The notes beneath the pieces are model-generated. The model worked only from the letters and a program-made list of their open reading frames with translations. It had not been told where the DNA came from and searched no databases. A stretch of 48,813 bases of DNA from an uncultured Bacteroidales bacterium (GTDB lineage: Bacteria; Bacteroidota; Bacteroidia; Bacteroidales; UBA932), in contig CASFPH010000015.1 of NCBI GenBank assembly GCA_949296645.1, forward strand, positions 1 through 48,813. Direction: 5' to 3'. The translations under genes were made by a program, and so were the position numbers. Below are positions 16,095-25,767 of this stretch, one piece after another (the first letter of the stretch is position 1; each line of letters opens with the position of its first letter).

Positions 16095-18617
16095 TTAGAA
16101 TTGCTGACCTATCAGGAAGTGGAAATTGCTTCCTCCCTTGGTTCCATTGGCATCAGGATCAAATCCGTAGCCCCAGTCTATACCGAGCATACCGACTATA
16201 GGCAGCATCACCCTGAGACCGACTCCTGCAGAACGCTTTATTGTAAACGGATTGAAATCCCTTATGTCCGACCATGCATTACCGCCTTCCAGAAAAACGA
16301 GGGCATATATTGTGGACTGCGGCTGAAGCACCACCGGATACCTGAGTTCAACGGTAAACTTGTCATATACGTTTCCTGCATATGCATCATCAATAATAGG
16401 AGTAAGCGAGTAGTTGGAATAACCTCTCAAACCGATGATTTCGGAACCGTATGTATTGTAACCCGACATGCCGTCACCTCCGACATTGAAGCCCTCGAAC
16501 GGAGAATACCCGAGATCCCTGTTGTAAAATCCGAGATAACCGAACTGAGCCCTCGTCATCAGCACCAGATCTCCGACAAGTTTAGTATACAAGGTTCCCT
16601 TGAATGTCCATTTGTGATACTCAATCCATCTGTATCTTTCCTCGTCAGACATGTTCTTGTAATCCGTATTCTTATCCCTGAAAAGCGAATAAGGCGGGGT
16701 AACCTGAAGTCCGATGGTGAAATCAGACCCCTGTCTCGGATAAATAGGCTGGTCCGTAGAATTTCTGTTCAACGAAATTTTCCAACTGAAATTATGGGAC
16801 AATCCCGTATTGAAAAGGAAGTTATAGTTCCAGTTGTTCAGTTTGTAGGACTGCCAGCTCAATTCATTGTACAACACGAAGAAGTTGTCCGGCCATTTAA
16901 GTCTTGTACCGAGTCCTATGGAAGCTCCGTAAACTTCCATATAATCTTCATTGTTCAGATATATCCAGTACGAATCCGTCTGACGTGTAAAATATAATCC
17001 GACATTGAATGAAGTCGGTTTTTTACCGAAAAGCCAAGGTTCGCTGAAACTTGCGGAAAGCGCAGTATAATAGGTACCGTTGGTCTGGAATCTGAAAGCA
17101 AGCTGCTGGGCATCGCCAAGCGGTACAGGCTTCCAGGCATTTTTCTTGAACAGTCTCTTTATAGAAAAGTTGTTGAAACTTACTCCGACAGTTCCGACAA
17201 ATGTATTTCCACCCCATCCGCCGGAAAGCTCGAACTGGCTGTTCGGTTTCTCCTCTACATTGTACACCATATCTACGGTATTTGACACAGGGTTAGGTAT
17301 CATGTTCCATCCCTTTCCCTGAGTCATCGCCACCTCGGGATCAAAATGCCCCATTGACGAAATTTCCCTGAGAGAACGCTCCAGATCGGTCTGGCTGAAA
17401 AGATAACCAGGTTTTGTAAACAAGGCCCTTCTCACTACCTTCTCGTTGGTAATCGTATTCCCGTTTATGACTATATTGTTGAATGTAGCCGGCTTGCCTT
17501 CCACTATTCGAATCTCCACATCTACGGAATCGCCCTCAATATTGGTTTCCACAGGGACCACGTTGAAGAAAAGATAACCAGCATCCCTGTAAACCTGGGA
17601 GAGCGATATCTCATTCGGCTTGTTTCCGCCAAAAAGTCTGTTTTCCATCGTCACGACATCATATACATCCCCTTTGTTTATCATCAGAAGCCTGTTCAAA
17701 TCTTCAGCGGCATATATGGAGTTCCCTGTCCATGTTATGTTTCTGAAATAATATTTTTTGCCCTGATCTATTACGAAATGTATTCCCAGACGACCTTCCT
17801 CTATATAATATATGGAGTCACTGACGATTCTGGCATCCCTGAATCCCTTCTCCTGAAATGCCTGAAGAAGCAGTATTTTATCATTGTCATACTCTGATTC
17901 GTTGAATTTCTTGCTGTTGAAGAAATTCTGGATTCTCATGTCCTTGGTTTTCTTCATCGCCGCAACAAGCTTGTTGTCCGAAACGTCATTGTTTCCTTCG
18001 AAAGTTATCTGCTTGATCTTGACCTTCGGTCCCCTGTTCACATTGAATGTTACCTGAACGGCATTCTTTATCACTGTATCCGTAACATGGGTCACATCGA
18101 CTTCGCAGTTCAGAAAACCCTTTTCCTTATAATATCTTTTTATAATATCAGAAGATGATTTCACTATATAGTCGGACAGTTCACGTCCTCTTTTGAGTTT
18201 GAGACGTTCGTCCAGATCGGAACGCTCGGATGACTTTACTCCCTTGAAGTTCCATCTTGATACTCTGGGACGTTCCTGAAGTGCCAGTGTCAGCCACACT
18301 GTATCCTTGGCTGCGGAAAGCGAATCAGCATATATCGCCACATCCGAAAAGAAACGCTGCAGCCATATCCTGTTCACTATGGACGACATTGCATCGCTGG
18401 GCAAGGTTACCTCATCTCCAGGCTGTAATCCCGTGAGGGATATAAGCTGCTCCTGACTAAGATATTTCGTACCCGTAACCGAAATGCCTCCCAACGTATA
18501 TGTTTTAGGAGAATTGTAATCTATCTGTACGGAAGAACGACCCGCTTCCTGTGCATATGCCCCTGAAACGGCGCACAATGCCAACAACAATACTAATTTG
18601 AATCTAAATAGCCTCAT
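16095..18617 (-). CDS. bamA: Outer-membrane protein assembly factor BamA
   Basis: An 840-residue Omp85 protein and the central subunit of the BAM complex. A signal peptide (ending AYAQ) precedes five POTRA domains (about 35-430; repeated patterns such as LGGISVTGTKYLSQEQL, VKIKQITFEGNNDVSDNKL and FNNIVINGNTITNEKVVRRAL), then a 16-strand barrel from about residue 465 to the C-terminal Phe (FLIGQQF). The signature V-R-G-F/Y loop region is represented by GLRGYSNYSLTPI. Length matches Bacteroidota BamA. Neighbours uppS and nadK upstream and two skp-like genes downstream complete an envelope-biogenesis cluster. A -7 box (18644-18637) sits 20 bp upstream of the start. Confidence 0.95.
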   Translation of the reverse strand: MRLFRFKLVLLLALCAVSGAYAQEAGRSSVQIDYNSPKTYTLGGISVTGTKYLSQEQLISLTGLQPGDEVTLPSDAMSSIVNRIWLQRFFSDVAIYADSLSAAKDTVWLTLALQERPRVSRWNFKGVKSSERSDLDERLKLKRGRELSDYIVKSSSDIIKRYYKEKGFLNCEVDVTHVTDTVIKNAVQVTFNVNRGPKVKIKQITFEGNNDVSDNKLVAAMKKTKDMRIQNFFNSKKFNESEYDNDKILLLQAFQEKGFRDARIVSDSIYYIEEGRLGIHFVIDQGKKYYFRNITWTGNSIYAAEDLNRLLMINKGDVYDVVTMENRLFGGNKPNEISLSQVYRDAGYLFFNVVPVETNIEGDSVDVEIRIVEGKPATFNNIVINGNTITNEKVVRRALFTKPGYLFSQTDLERSLREISSMGHFDPEVAMTQGKGWNMIPNPVSNTVDMVYNVEEKPNSQFELSGGWGGNTFVGTVGVSFNNFSIKRLFKKNAWKPVPLGDAQQLAFRFQTNGTYYTALSASFSEPWLFGKKPTSFNVGLYFTRQTDSYWIYLNNEDYMEVYGASIGLGTRLKWPDNFFVLYNELSWQSYKLNNWNYNFLFNTGLSHNFSWKISLNRNSTDQPIYPRQGSDFTIGLQVTPPYSLFRDKNTDYKNMSDEERYRWIEYHKWTFKGTLYTKLVGDLVLMTRAQFGYLGFYNRDLGYSPFEGFNVGGDGMSGYNTYGSEIIGLRGYSNYSLTPIIDDAYAGNVYDKFTVELRYPVVLQPQSTIYALVFLEGGNAWSDIRDFNPFTIKRSAGVGLRVMLPIVGMLGIDWGYGFDPDANGTKGGSNFHFLIGQQF

Positions 18618-18636
18618 CTTTTGATTATGTGAACTG

Positions 18637-18644
18637 CAAATATA
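18637..18644 (-). promoter_or_regulatory. Possible -7 box of bamA
   Basis: TATATTTG on the minus strand, followed by CA as in many Bacteroidota promoters, 20 bp before the bamA ATG in the 59-bp gap after uppS. No matching -33 element was found, so bamA may be transcribed partly from nadK-uppS. Confidence 0.4.
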
Positions 18645-18676
18645 CTCTTTTATTTGACTTTATATGTCTTTTGGTA

Positions 18677-19387
18677 TCATTTATTGAGCTGTTCCGTCGT
18701 TTTCCCGTATCTACGTTCCCGCTTTTCATATTCACTGACAGCATTTTGCAAATGTTCTTTGCGAAAATCAGGCCACAAAACATCCGTGAAGTAAAACTCC
18801 GTATAAGCGCACTGCCAAAGCAGGTAGTTGCTAAGCCTCTGTTCCCCGCTTGTTCTTATCATAAGATCCGGATCCGGAATACCTGCGGTACTCAGATATC
18901 CGCTGAAAATATCAGCGGTACATACAGGCGGCACCATACCTTTTTCCCTGTCGGCGGCATAACGGTTCACAGCCTGTACGATATCCCATTTTCCGCTGTA
19001 ACTCAAGAATATTATAAGCGTAAGTCCTGTATTGTTCATAGTATGCTCCTCGCATTCCCTGATATGCTCGCACACCCTTGACGGGACTTTGGAAAGATCG
19101 CCTATTACCCTGAACCTTATATTGTTTTTCATAAAAACAGGTTCTTCCTCTATTACGGATTTTATCATAAGTTCCATCAACCCGTCTATCTCATCCTTCG
19201 GGCGGGACCAGTTTTCTTCAGAAAATGCGAAAAGGCTCAGATATCTGATCCCCTTTTCGACAGCGTATTCGCAACACGCCCTTACACTGTCCGCTCCGGC
19301 CCTGTGACCGAACAGGCGCTGCATTCCCTGCTGCTTCGCCCAACGTCCGTTACCGTCCATTATTATTGTAACATGCTCAGGTATCAT
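18677..19387 (-). CDS. uppS: Undecaprenyl diphosphate synthase (cis-prenyltransferase)
   Basis: A 236-residue cis-prenyltransferase that condenses isopentenyl diphosphate units onto farnesyl diphosphate to make the lipid carrier for peptidoglycan and O-antigen synthesis. The first motif HVTIIMDGNGRWAKQQG holds the catalytic Asp, GHRAGADSVR and the SYSGKWDIVQAVNRY region follow, and DPDLMIRTSGEQRLSNYLLWQ with YTEFYFTDVLWPDF are the conserved C-terminal motifs. The start overlaps the nadK stop by 4 bp (ATGA), so the two are translationally coupled. All key residues appear intact. Confidence 0.97.
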   Translation of the reverse strand: MIPEHVTIIMDGNGRWAKQQGMQRLFGHRAGADSVRACCEYAVEKGIRYLSLFAFSEENWSRPKDEIDGLMELMIKSVIEEEPVFMKNNIRFRVIGDLSKVPSRVCEHIRECEEHTMNNTGLTLIIFLSYSGKWDIVQAVNRYAADREKGMVPPVCTADIFSGYLSTAGIPDPDLMIRTSGEQRLSNYLLWQCAYTEFYFTDVLWPDFRKEHLQNAVSEYEKRERRYGKTTEQLNK

Positions 19388-20289
19388 AATTCCTCTTTTA
19401 AATTATTACGTCTGTCTTCACCCCACATAAGTTTGGACTGGAGTGCCTTGATAAAACCTTCTTCGTGCAAACATACATAATTAATCGTATACTCCGCCAG
19501 CCTTACGGTCATTTCAGTTCCTTCCGGTACGCTGAACGACCTGTTGTCCAGACTTACAGCAATCTTTCCGGACCGTGAAAACACCCTGAGAACACACTGC
19601 GAAGTATTGGGCAGGACCAATGGCCTGACATTAAGATTATGCGGTGCTATAGGGGTCAGAAGAAGCACATGCGATTCCGGCATGACAACCGGCCCTCCGG
19701 CACTTAACGAATAAGCCGTGGAACCTGTCGGCGTAGATATCAGAAGTCCGTCAGACCAATAGGCAGGCAATGCCTTACCGTCTATTGAAACCTCCACATT
19801 GAGCATGGAAGCCTCTGTCCTGTGAACCGAAATTTCATTAAGGGCATATGGATACATTCCTTCCGGAAGAAAAGGACATGAAATGCGAAGCAGACTTCTT
19901 TTCTCTATCTTGTAGTTCCCTGAAAAAAGGTCACCGATCCATTCGTTACACGAATCAGGTTCGAACCTTGCTGTCGTCAGGAAACCCAGTCTTCCGAAAT
20001 TTATTCCTGCTATATGACACGTATAATTTCCCAAGAAGGAAACGGCTTCGAGAAATGTCCCGTCACCTCCTGCAGAGAGGAAAAGCACATTACCTTCAGA
20101 TGGAAGTTCCTTCCTGCTCCCATATATGACAAGGGCCTGCCTTGACTTTTCGGGCATGGAGTCCAGCAGATATGACAGCCCGGCATAAAGGTATACTTCA
20201 TTCCCTGCCGAAAGCGACTTTTCTATCAGCCACAACATTCCATTGCGGCACCGATCGTTCATTTTTTTGCCGAAAAGAGCAATTGTCAT
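19384..20289 (-). CDS. nadK: NAD kinase
   Basis: A 301-residue cytoplasmic kinase that phosphorylates NAD to NADP using ATP or polyphosphate. Motifs seen: [14 protein letters not shown] (the GGDG motif), [19 protein letters not shown], and [24 protein letters not shown]. Length is typical. It is the first gene of the nadK-uppS pair; the divergent pdxJ gene starts 69 bp away in an A/T-rich gap. Confidence 0.96.
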   Translation of the reverse strand: MTIALFGKKMNDRCRNGMLWLIEKSLSAGNEVYLYAGLSYLLDSMPEKSRQALVIYGSRKELPSEGNVLFLSAGGDGTFLEAVSFLGNYTCHIAGINFGRLGFLTTARFEPDSCNEWIGDLFSGNYKIEKRSLLRISCPFLPEGMYPYALNEISVHRTEASMLNVEVSIDGKALPAYWSDGLLISTPTGSTAYSLSAGGPVVMPESHVLLLTPIAPHNLNVRPLVLPNTSQCVLRVFSRSGKIAVSLDNRSFSVPEGTEMTVRLAEYTINYVCLHEEGFIKALQSKLMWGEDRRNNLKEEL

Positions 20290-20320
20290 AATATTTTTAC
20301 AAATTTTGATGCAAGTTATA

Positions 20321-20328
20321 TAAATTTG
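20321..20328 (+). promoter_or_regulatory. Possible -7 box of pdxJ
   Basis: TAAATTTG matches TAnnTTTG on the plus strand, 30 bp before the pdxJ ATG, in the divergent nadK/pdxJ intergenic region. A TTTG at 20305-20308 is only 12 bp away, too close for a standard -33 element. Confidence 0.35.
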
Positions 20329-20358
20329 CCAAAATATAAATTTACAATTTTATATTTT

Positions 20359-21075
20359 ATGACTAAACTCAGCGTAAACATCAATAAATTCGCAACATTA
20401 AGGAATGCACGTGGCGGCAATCTGCCTGATCTGGCAAAGGTAACCAGAGACTGCCAGATCTTCGGCGCGGAAGGTATAACCATACATCCAAGACCTGACC
20501 AGAGACATATACGTTATTCAGACGTTCCTGTCATCAAGAGTCTGACAACGACGGAACTCAACATTGAAGGTAATCCTTACCCGCAATTCATAGAACTCGT
20601 GCTTGCAAACAGACCGGCACAGGTAACACTGGTTCCCGATGCAGAAGACGCACTCACATCGAATTCCGGATGGGACACTATAAAACACAAATCCTACCTG
20701 CAGGAAATCTGCGAAAGATTCAAGGAGGCCGGAATCAGAACATCCATTTTCGTTGACCCGGTTGAAGAAATGGTATTAAATGCAAAGGATACCGGATGCG
20801 ACAGAGTAGAACTGTATACCGAAGCATACGCAAGGGATTACGACAAGGACAGGGAAAAAGCCATATTGCCATACGTAAGGGCTGCCGAATGTGCAAAGGA
20901 GGCGGGACTTGGACTTAATGCGGGACATGACCTGAACCTAAATAATCTCAAATACTTCAAATCCCGCATAGATAACCTGCTTGAAGTATCGATAGGACAC
21001 GCCTTGATATGCGATGCGATATATCTGGGACTGGAAAATACTATTCAGGCATATTTGAGAGCCATAAAGGATTGA
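20359..21075 (+). CDS. pdxJ: Pyridoxine 5'-phosphate synthase
   Basis: A 238-residue TIM-barrel enzyme that condenses 1-deoxyxylulose 5-phosphate with 3-amino-2-oxopropyl phosphate in de novo vitamin B6 synthesis. The start is ATG at 20359: the protein then begins [20 protein letters not shown], the usual PdxJ N-terminus; an in-frame TTG at 20326 would add an atypical extension. Other motifs: [49 protein letters not shown] and a C-terminal [16 protein letters not shown]. The gene is divergent from nadK. Confidence 0.97.
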   Translation: MTKLSVNINKFATLRNARGGNLPDLAKVTRDCQIFGAEGITIHPRPDQRHIRYSDVPVIKSLTTTELNIEGNPYPQFIELVLANRPAQVTLVPDAEDALTSNSGWDTIKHKSYLQEICERFKEAGIRTSIFVDPVEEMVLNAKDTGCDRVELYTEAYARDYDKDREKAILPYVRAAECAKEAGLGLNAGHDLNLNNLKYFKSRIDNLLEVSIGHALICDAIYLGLENTIQAYLRAIKD

Positions 21076-21102
21076 ACCGATTCCAAAAAATGCCTATATT
21101 TG
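21072..21102 (+). promoter_or_regulatory. Promoter of the OmpH-like/glycosyltransferase/purC/LysM genes
   Basis: TTG (21072-21074), 20 bp spacing, then TATATTTG (21095-21102) followed by CA. This is a good Bacteroidota promoter overlapping the end of pdxJ. It would give a leader of about 45 bp before the ATG at 21153. Confidence 0.6.
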
Positions 21103-21152
21103 CAAACTTTCTTCATGGAAAACAATAAGAAATCATAATAACCGATAAAAAA

Positions 21153-21770
21153 ATGAAACAAACATCTCTTATTTTCAATGTCGTGCTATCCATAGCCGTA
21201 GTAGTACTTTTTATTCTTCATTTCAACTCCGGCAAGACCAGCAACAATACGGGAAGCAGCAATACTTCAACAGAAGTTGCCGATGTTCCGAGCGGCAGCA
21301 TAGTCTACATCCAGATAGACTCGCTCATAAATCAATATGACATGTTCAATGACCTCAGATCGGAACTGCAGGTAAAATTCGAAGCCGTACAGGACGATCT
21401 GCAGAAGAAAGGACGCAGTTTTGAAAGGGACGCAAAGGATTTTGAGGAAAAACTCAACAAGGGTCTGATCACCAGATCACAGGCTGAACAGATGCAGCAG
21501 ACACTCGTTTCCCGCCAGCAGGAGCTGCAGAACTACTCTCAGCAGAAACAGATGGAAATGTCGGAAGAAGAAGCCGTACTGTACAACAGGGTAATGGATG
21601 CCATAAATACTTTCCTGACAGAATACAACAAGGAAAAAAACTATTCCATGATTCTTACCACTTCCGGTACTACAAACGTTGTAATAAAGGGAGCTGCATC
21701 TCTTGATATCACCTGGGATGTACTCAAAGGCCTTAACGACGAATACGTAAGCAAGAAAAGCAAAAAATAG
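21153..21770 (+). CDS. OmpH/Skp-like protein with an N-terminal membrane anchor
   Basis: A 205-residue protein. Residues about 7-24 (IFNVVLSIAVVVLFILHF) form one transmembrane segment without a clear cleavage site. A Ser/Asn/Thr-rich linker (SNNTGSSNTSTEV) precedes an OmpH/Skp domain: GSIVYIQIDSLINQYDMFNDLRSEL, a charged Gln-rich coiled coil (about 75-140), and a closing strand YSMILTTSGTTNVVIKG. It is a third member of the family in this window, but anchored to the inner membrane instead of freely periplasmic. It is followed 6 bp later by a glycosyltransferase gene. Its partner is unknown; a chaperone role at the inner membrane face is inferred. Confidence 0.85.
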   Translation: MKQTSLIFNVVLSIAVVVLFILHFNSGKTSNNTGSSNTSTEVADVPSGSIVYIQIDSLINQYDMFNDLRSELQVKFEAVQDDLQKKGRSFERDAKDFEEKLNKGLITRSQAEQMQQTLVSRQQELQNYSQQKQMEMSEEEAVLYNRVMDAINTFLTEYNKEKNYSMILTTSGTTNVVIKGAASLDITWDVLKGLNDEYVSKKSKK

Positions 21771-21776
21771 TCTGAT

Positions 21777-22913
21777 TTGAAAATAGCTGTCCTATCCTGC
21801 TTTTACCCATACAGAGGCGGTATATCCCAATTCAACGCCGAGTTATACAAGGAACTCGGCAAGGTGCACGATGTACGTGCCTTCAATTTCAGCAGGCAAT
21901 ATCCGGACATACTTTTCCCTGGAAAGACACAATACGTGGAAAAAGAAGACAATGCCGTACCGATACAGTCAGAAGCTGTACTCGATACGGCTAATCCTTT
22001 TACATACGCGACAACTGCCAGAAAAATCGCAAAATGGGAACCTGATCTTCTGATAATGAGATATTGGATGTCGTACTTTGCCCCTTCACAGGGTACTGTG
22101 GCAAAAAAGGTCAGGTCAATTACCGGAGGCAGGACAAAAGTCATTTCAATAGTGGACAACCTTATACCGCATGAAAAGCGTTTCTTCGATACTGTCTTCA
22201 CGAAATACTATCTTAAGCACAATGACGGTTTCGTAACATTATGCAATGCGGTAAAAGAAGATCTCCTGAAAGTAAAGCCTGATGCAAAATGTATCGTATC
22301 ACCTCATCCGCTTTATTCCCAGTTCGGAAACAAACTTGACAGAGAAGATGCACGCAGAAAACTCGGCATACCTGCAAACTCAAGAACAATACTGTTTTTC
22401 GGTCTGATAAGGGAATATAAAGGGCTGGACATACTGATCAAGGCATTCTCCGGATTAGGCAATGAATATACGCTTGTAATAGCCGGGGAGCCCTACGGGA
22501 GCTTTGAAAAATACGCCGGACTCATAAGCGAATGTAAAAACAGGGACAATATCATTCTCAGGACAGAATATATTCGAGACAACGATGTGGCAGCCTACTT
22601 CTCTGCATCTGACGTTGTCGTACTGCCATACAGAAGCGCAACACAAAGCGGTATCACTGCCATATCCTATCACTTCGGCATACCCATGATAACCACTGAT
22701 ACGGGAGGTCTGAAAGAAAGCATTGGAGAACGTGGCACAGGTATTGTTGTTGACAGGGCGGACGTACAGCTCATAAGGAATGCCATAATTTCATTATTTT
22801 CAGATTATGAAAACAAAAGTGCCGCATTTGCCAAGGCGATACAGGCTGAAAAGGAAAGACTCTCCTGGAGCAACTTCTGCAACAATCTGATTTCATTTGC
22901 AAACAGTTTATAA
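21777..22913 (+). CDS. Glycosyltransferase, GT4-type
   Basis: A 378-residue GT-B glycosyltransferase. The N-terminus [23 protein letters not shown] is a standard donor-fold start with the Gly-Gly-Ile motif; the second domain holds [36 protein letters not shown], and the nucleotide-sugar motif [27 protein letters not shown] with the conserved acidic/Gly region TDTGGLKE. The start is TTG at 21777: no in-frame ATG lies near, and the first Met would delete the fold's first strands. Donor and acceptor are unknown. It is not in a polysaccharide cluster but between an OmpH-like gene and purC, so it may modify an envelope component. Confidence 0.85.
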   Translation: MKIAVLSCFYPYRGGISQFNAELYKELGKVHDVRAFNFSRQYPDILFPGKTQYVEKEDNAVPIQSEAVLDTANPFTYATTARKIAKWEPDLLIMRYWMSYFAPSQGTVAKKVRSITGGRTKVISIVDNLIPHEKRFFDTVFTKYYLKHNDGFVTLCNAVKEDLLKVKPDAKCIVSPHPLYSQFGNKLDREDARRKLGIPANSRTILFFGLIREYKGLDILIKAFSGLGNEYTLVIAGEPYGSFEKYAGLISECKNRDNIILRTEYIRDNDVAAYFSASDVVVLPYRSATQSGITAISYHFGIPMITTDTGGLKESIGERGTGIVVDRADVQLIRNAIISLFSDYENKSAAFAKAIQAEKERLSWSNFCNNLISFANSL

Positions 22914-22921
22914 ATATCATC

Positions 22922-23878
22922 ATGATGAAAGCCATTACAAGAACTGAATTCGATTTTCCGAAACTGACAAAGAAATATGAAGGTAAAGTCAGGGATGTCT
23001 ACACAATAGACGACAAATATCTGGTAATGATCGCGACGGACCGCATATCGGCCTTCGATGTGGTTCTTCCGAAAGGGATACCGTTCAAAGGCCAGGTTCT
23101 TAACCAGATAGCATCCAAATTCCTCGATGACACATCGGACATTGTTCCAAACTGGAAAATAGCAACTCCGGACCCTATGGTGACAATAGGTCACAAATGC
23201 GACCCGCTGCCTGTAGAAATGATAGTAAGAGGTTACCTTACCGGAAGTTCATGGAGGAGCTACAAGGCTGGAGCAAGGGAAATATGCGGTGTAAGGATTC
23301 CAGACGGCATGAAAGAACATCAAAAATTCGAAAAGCCGATAATAACCCCTACGACAAAGGCCGAAATAGGAGAACATGACCAGGATATTTCCAGGGAAGA
23401 AATCATAGCTAGAGGTCTTGTTTCCGCCGAGAACTACGCAAAACTTGAAAAATATGCGCTGGCCCTGTTTGAAAGAGGATCTCAGATAGCCGCATCCCGC
23501 GGGCTGATACTTGTCGACACGAAATATGAGTTCGGTATCAAGGACGGTGAAATATATCTTATAGATGAAATACATACGCCTGACTCGTCAAGATACTTCT
23601 ATGCCGAAGGATATCAGGAAAAATTCGACAAGGGAGAACAACAGAAACAGCTGTCCAAGGAATTCGTAAGAGAATGGCTGATGTCGGAAGGATTCAGCGG
23701 AAAGGAAGGAGAAAAACTGCCTGAAATGACCGACGAAATAATAGAATCCATATCGGACAGATATATTGAACTGTACGAAAACATTACCGGAGAAAAATTC
23801 GTAAAGGCCGAATATGGTGAAAACATATTCGAAAGAATAGAAACCAATGTCAAAAACATGCTTGCAAGACTGATCTGA
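22922..23878 (+). CDS. purC: Phosphoribosylaminoimidazole-succinocarboxamide synthase
   Basis: A 318-residue SAICAR synthase that joins aspartate to CAIR with ATP in purine biosynthesis. Motifs: [29 protein letters not shown] at the N-terminus, [48 protein letters not shown], and [14 protein letters not shown]. The length is that of the longer (about 310 aa) Bacteroidota/eukaryote-like form. Two adjacent ATGs (22922 and 22925) are possible. It sits 8 bp after the glycosyltransferase gene and 6 bp before the LysM gene. Confidence 0.97.
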   Translation: MMKAITRTEFDFPKLTKKYEGKVRDVYTIDDKYLVMIATDRISAFDVVLPKGIPFKGQVLNQIASKFLDDTSDIVPNWKIATPDPMVTIGHKCDPLPVEMIVRGYLTGSSWRSYKAGAREICGVRIPDGMKEHQKFEKPIITPTTKAEIGEHDQDISREEIIARGLVSAENYAKLEKYALALFERGSQIAASRGLILVDTKYEFGIKDGEIYLIDEIHTPDSSRYFYAEGYQEKFDKGEQQKQLSKEFVREWLMSEGFSGKEGEKLPEMTDEIIESISDRYIELYENITGEKFVKAEYGENIFERIETNVKNMLARLI

Positions 23879-23884
23879 CGTAAG

Positions 23885-25747
23885 ATGAAGAAGATTATCG
23901 CAGCAATAATGATAGCAGTATCCTGTCCGTTTGCAAACGGACAGGATTTCGTCCCTGCAAAAGTGGAGATATCTTCTGAAAAAGTGCGTCTCGCCACGGG
24001 AGAAGTCTTATATGTCCACAAAGTCCTTAAGGGCCAGACACTCTACTCCATCTCCAAGACATATGGGGTGGATATGAAAAGCATAATCGAAAGGAATCCC
24101 GATGCCGAAAAAAATCTCAGGACGGGAGACATACTTTACATACCGATCAAAAAGGAGTCAGCACTGCAAAACAGCAGTCAGACCTCCCGGAATATCGGAA
24201 GTATCCAGAACAACGTGCAGGACAATACACGGAGCAACACTGTAAAGGAGGATAACGGCAGCATTTCAGGAGGCATTACGGTAAGGATAAACAGGGAGGA
24301 CAACATCAAAGAAGCTGAAAAACGATACGCCCGTCATAAAGTCAAATGGTATGAAACCATAGAGGACATTGCAACAAAATACGACACGTCCGTAGAAGCC
24401 ATTGTGCATCTCAACAAGCTGTCTTCACCGAAAGTAAAGAAGAGAGACATACTTCTCATACCTGACCGTGACTATGAAATAAGAAACGTTTATGAAGTAA
24501 AGAGCAATGACCGCATAGTAGGAGCGCTCAAGGAAGAAACAGGAAAGGAAAATGACTCCGGACGTGATGTGATAGCTGCAACCGAAATAAACGCGGCACC
24601 CGAAAAATACGATGACAGGAGAAACAGATACAATGAAGACTGGCAGTCCTTCGGAAGCAGTTTCGTATTGAAAAGGAACTACAGCTATGATAGAAGAACA
24701 CTCTTCAAAATATCAATAATACTGCCTCTGAACGCCGCATACGGAAGAGAAAAGGCAAATGTCAACTATATGGATTTCTACGCAGGCTCTCTTGCCGCCA
24801 TAAACGAAATGAAGGAAAAAGGCATGAGGCTCAGCATTGAAACCATCGACCTCAGCAATTACGGGAATTCAATAGACAAGGTGATTTCATCTGGAAGACT
24901 TGAAAATTCTTCACTTATAATTGGTCCTGTCACGGAAAAGGACCTGTCAGGAATGATATCATATGTCGACAGCCGGGAAATTCCTCTTGTTTCGCCAATG
25001 GACCATAACGCAGGAAAACTTGTACCATACTCAGAATACTTCATTCAGGCAGCTCCTGAAAACAACGCTTCAAGATCAAGACTCATGCACAAGCTGTCAT
25101 CAAGCGAGAACCCGCTTCTGGTAATATATGAAAAGTACAGAAAGAACGGCAATGAAGTGACAGAAATGCTCCGCACCCTTCAGCAGTATGACATAAGATA
25201 CAAAGAAGTAGGATATGATATACTTGAAGGAAGGACAATAACTTCGGAAATCAAAAATAATCTTGAAAATGATGTCTGCAACGATGTACTTATAATAAGC
25301 GAAAATCAGGCCTTCGTTTCGGATGCAATAAGAAATCTGGAACTTGCAAGACTTTCAGGATACGACATAAGGCTGTTCGGCCTGCCAAAGTGGAAAAGCT
25401 TTGAAAGCATAGACGTAAATCTGTACCACCAGATGAGACTCCACCTGTATGTTCCTTACAATGTGGATTACAGTGATGACAGGGTAAATGGATTTCTGCT
25501 TGCGTACAGAGCACTTTTCCATGCTGAACCTACGGCATATGCATTTCAGGGCTATGACATATCATCATATTTTCTGGAACTGATCTTCAGATACGGGAAC
25601 AAATTCATGCATAGACTTGAACAGTCTCCTGAAAACATGCTTCAAAGTGACATGCAATTCAGAAAGGACGGCTACGACGGAGGATACCGCAACATGTCTT
25701 CCAAGGAAATAATCTATGAAAAGGACTACAGCATATCCGAAAATTAG
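23885..25747 (+). CDS. Periplasmic LysM protein with a substrate-binding-protein-like domain
   Basis: A 620-residue secreted protein. A signal peptide covers residues 1-19 (ending FANG). Two LysM peptidoglycan-binding domains follow, about 43-89 (VHKVLKGQTLYSISKTYGVD...GDILYIP) and 150-194 (HKVKWYETIEDIATKYDTS...RDILLIP), joined by Asn/Ser-rich linkers. From about 273 to 600 a type 1 periplasmic-binding-protein fold is visible (KISIILPLNAAYG, FYAGSLAAINEMKEKGMRL, SSLIIGPVTEKD, REIPLVSP, PLLVIYEKY, LRLHLYVPYNVDY, RALFHAEPTAYAFQGYD). Similar proteins are widespread in Bacteroidota and resemble the LpoA-like/ANF-receptor class. Role is inferred as peptidoglycan-bound sensor or synthase regulator. 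A hairpin overlaps the stop codon. Confidence 0.88.
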   Translation: MKKIIAAIMIAVSCPFANGQDFVPAKVEISSEKVRLATGEVLYVHKVLKGQTLYSISKTYGVDMKSIIERNPDAEKNLRTGDILYIPIKKESALQNSSQTSRNIGSIQNNVQDNTRSNTVKEDNGSISGGITVRINREDNIKEAEKRYARHKVKWYETIEDIATKYDTSVEAIVHLNKLSSPKVKKRDILLIPDRDYEIRNVYEVKSNDRIVGALKEETGKENDSGRDVIAATEINAAPEKYDDRRNRYNEDWQSFGSSFVLKRNYSYDRRTLFKISIILPLNAAYGREKANVNYMDFYAGSLAAINEMKEKGMRLSIETIDLSNYGNSIDKVISSGRLENSSLIIGPVTEKDLSGMISYVDSREIPLVSPMDHNAGKLVPYSEYFIQAAPENNASRSRLMHKLSSSENPLLVIYEKYRKNGNEVTEMLRTLQQYDIRYKEVGYDILEGRTITSEIKNNLENDVCNDVLIISENQAFVSDAIRNLELARLSGYDIRLFGLPKWKSFESIDVNLYHQMRLHLYVPYNVDYSDDRVNGFLLAYRALFHAEPTAYAFQGYDISSYFLELIFRYGNKFMHRLEQSPENMLQSDMQFRKDGYDGGYRNMSSKEIIYEKDYSISEN

Positions 25748-25761
25748 GATATGCTGCAGTC
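25724..25761. terminator. Hairpin between convergent genes, possible bidirectional terminator
   Basis: GACTACAGCATATCC (25724-25738) pairs with GGATATGCTGCAGTC (25747-25761) with a single mismatch around an 8-base loop. It covers the end and stop of the LysM gene and ends 7 bp before the stop of the opposing aminopeptidase gene. There is no strong T run on either side, so termination is inferred from position. Confidence 0.5.
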
Positions 25762-25767
25762 TTCTAA

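Noticed and set aside
16101-16997. A 298-codon open frame on the plus strand opposite bamA
   Set aside because: It runs antisense inside a clear bamA barrel domain, its translation is Arg/Ile/His-rich with no family resemblance, and it has no promoter of its own. It is a shadow of bamA codon usage.
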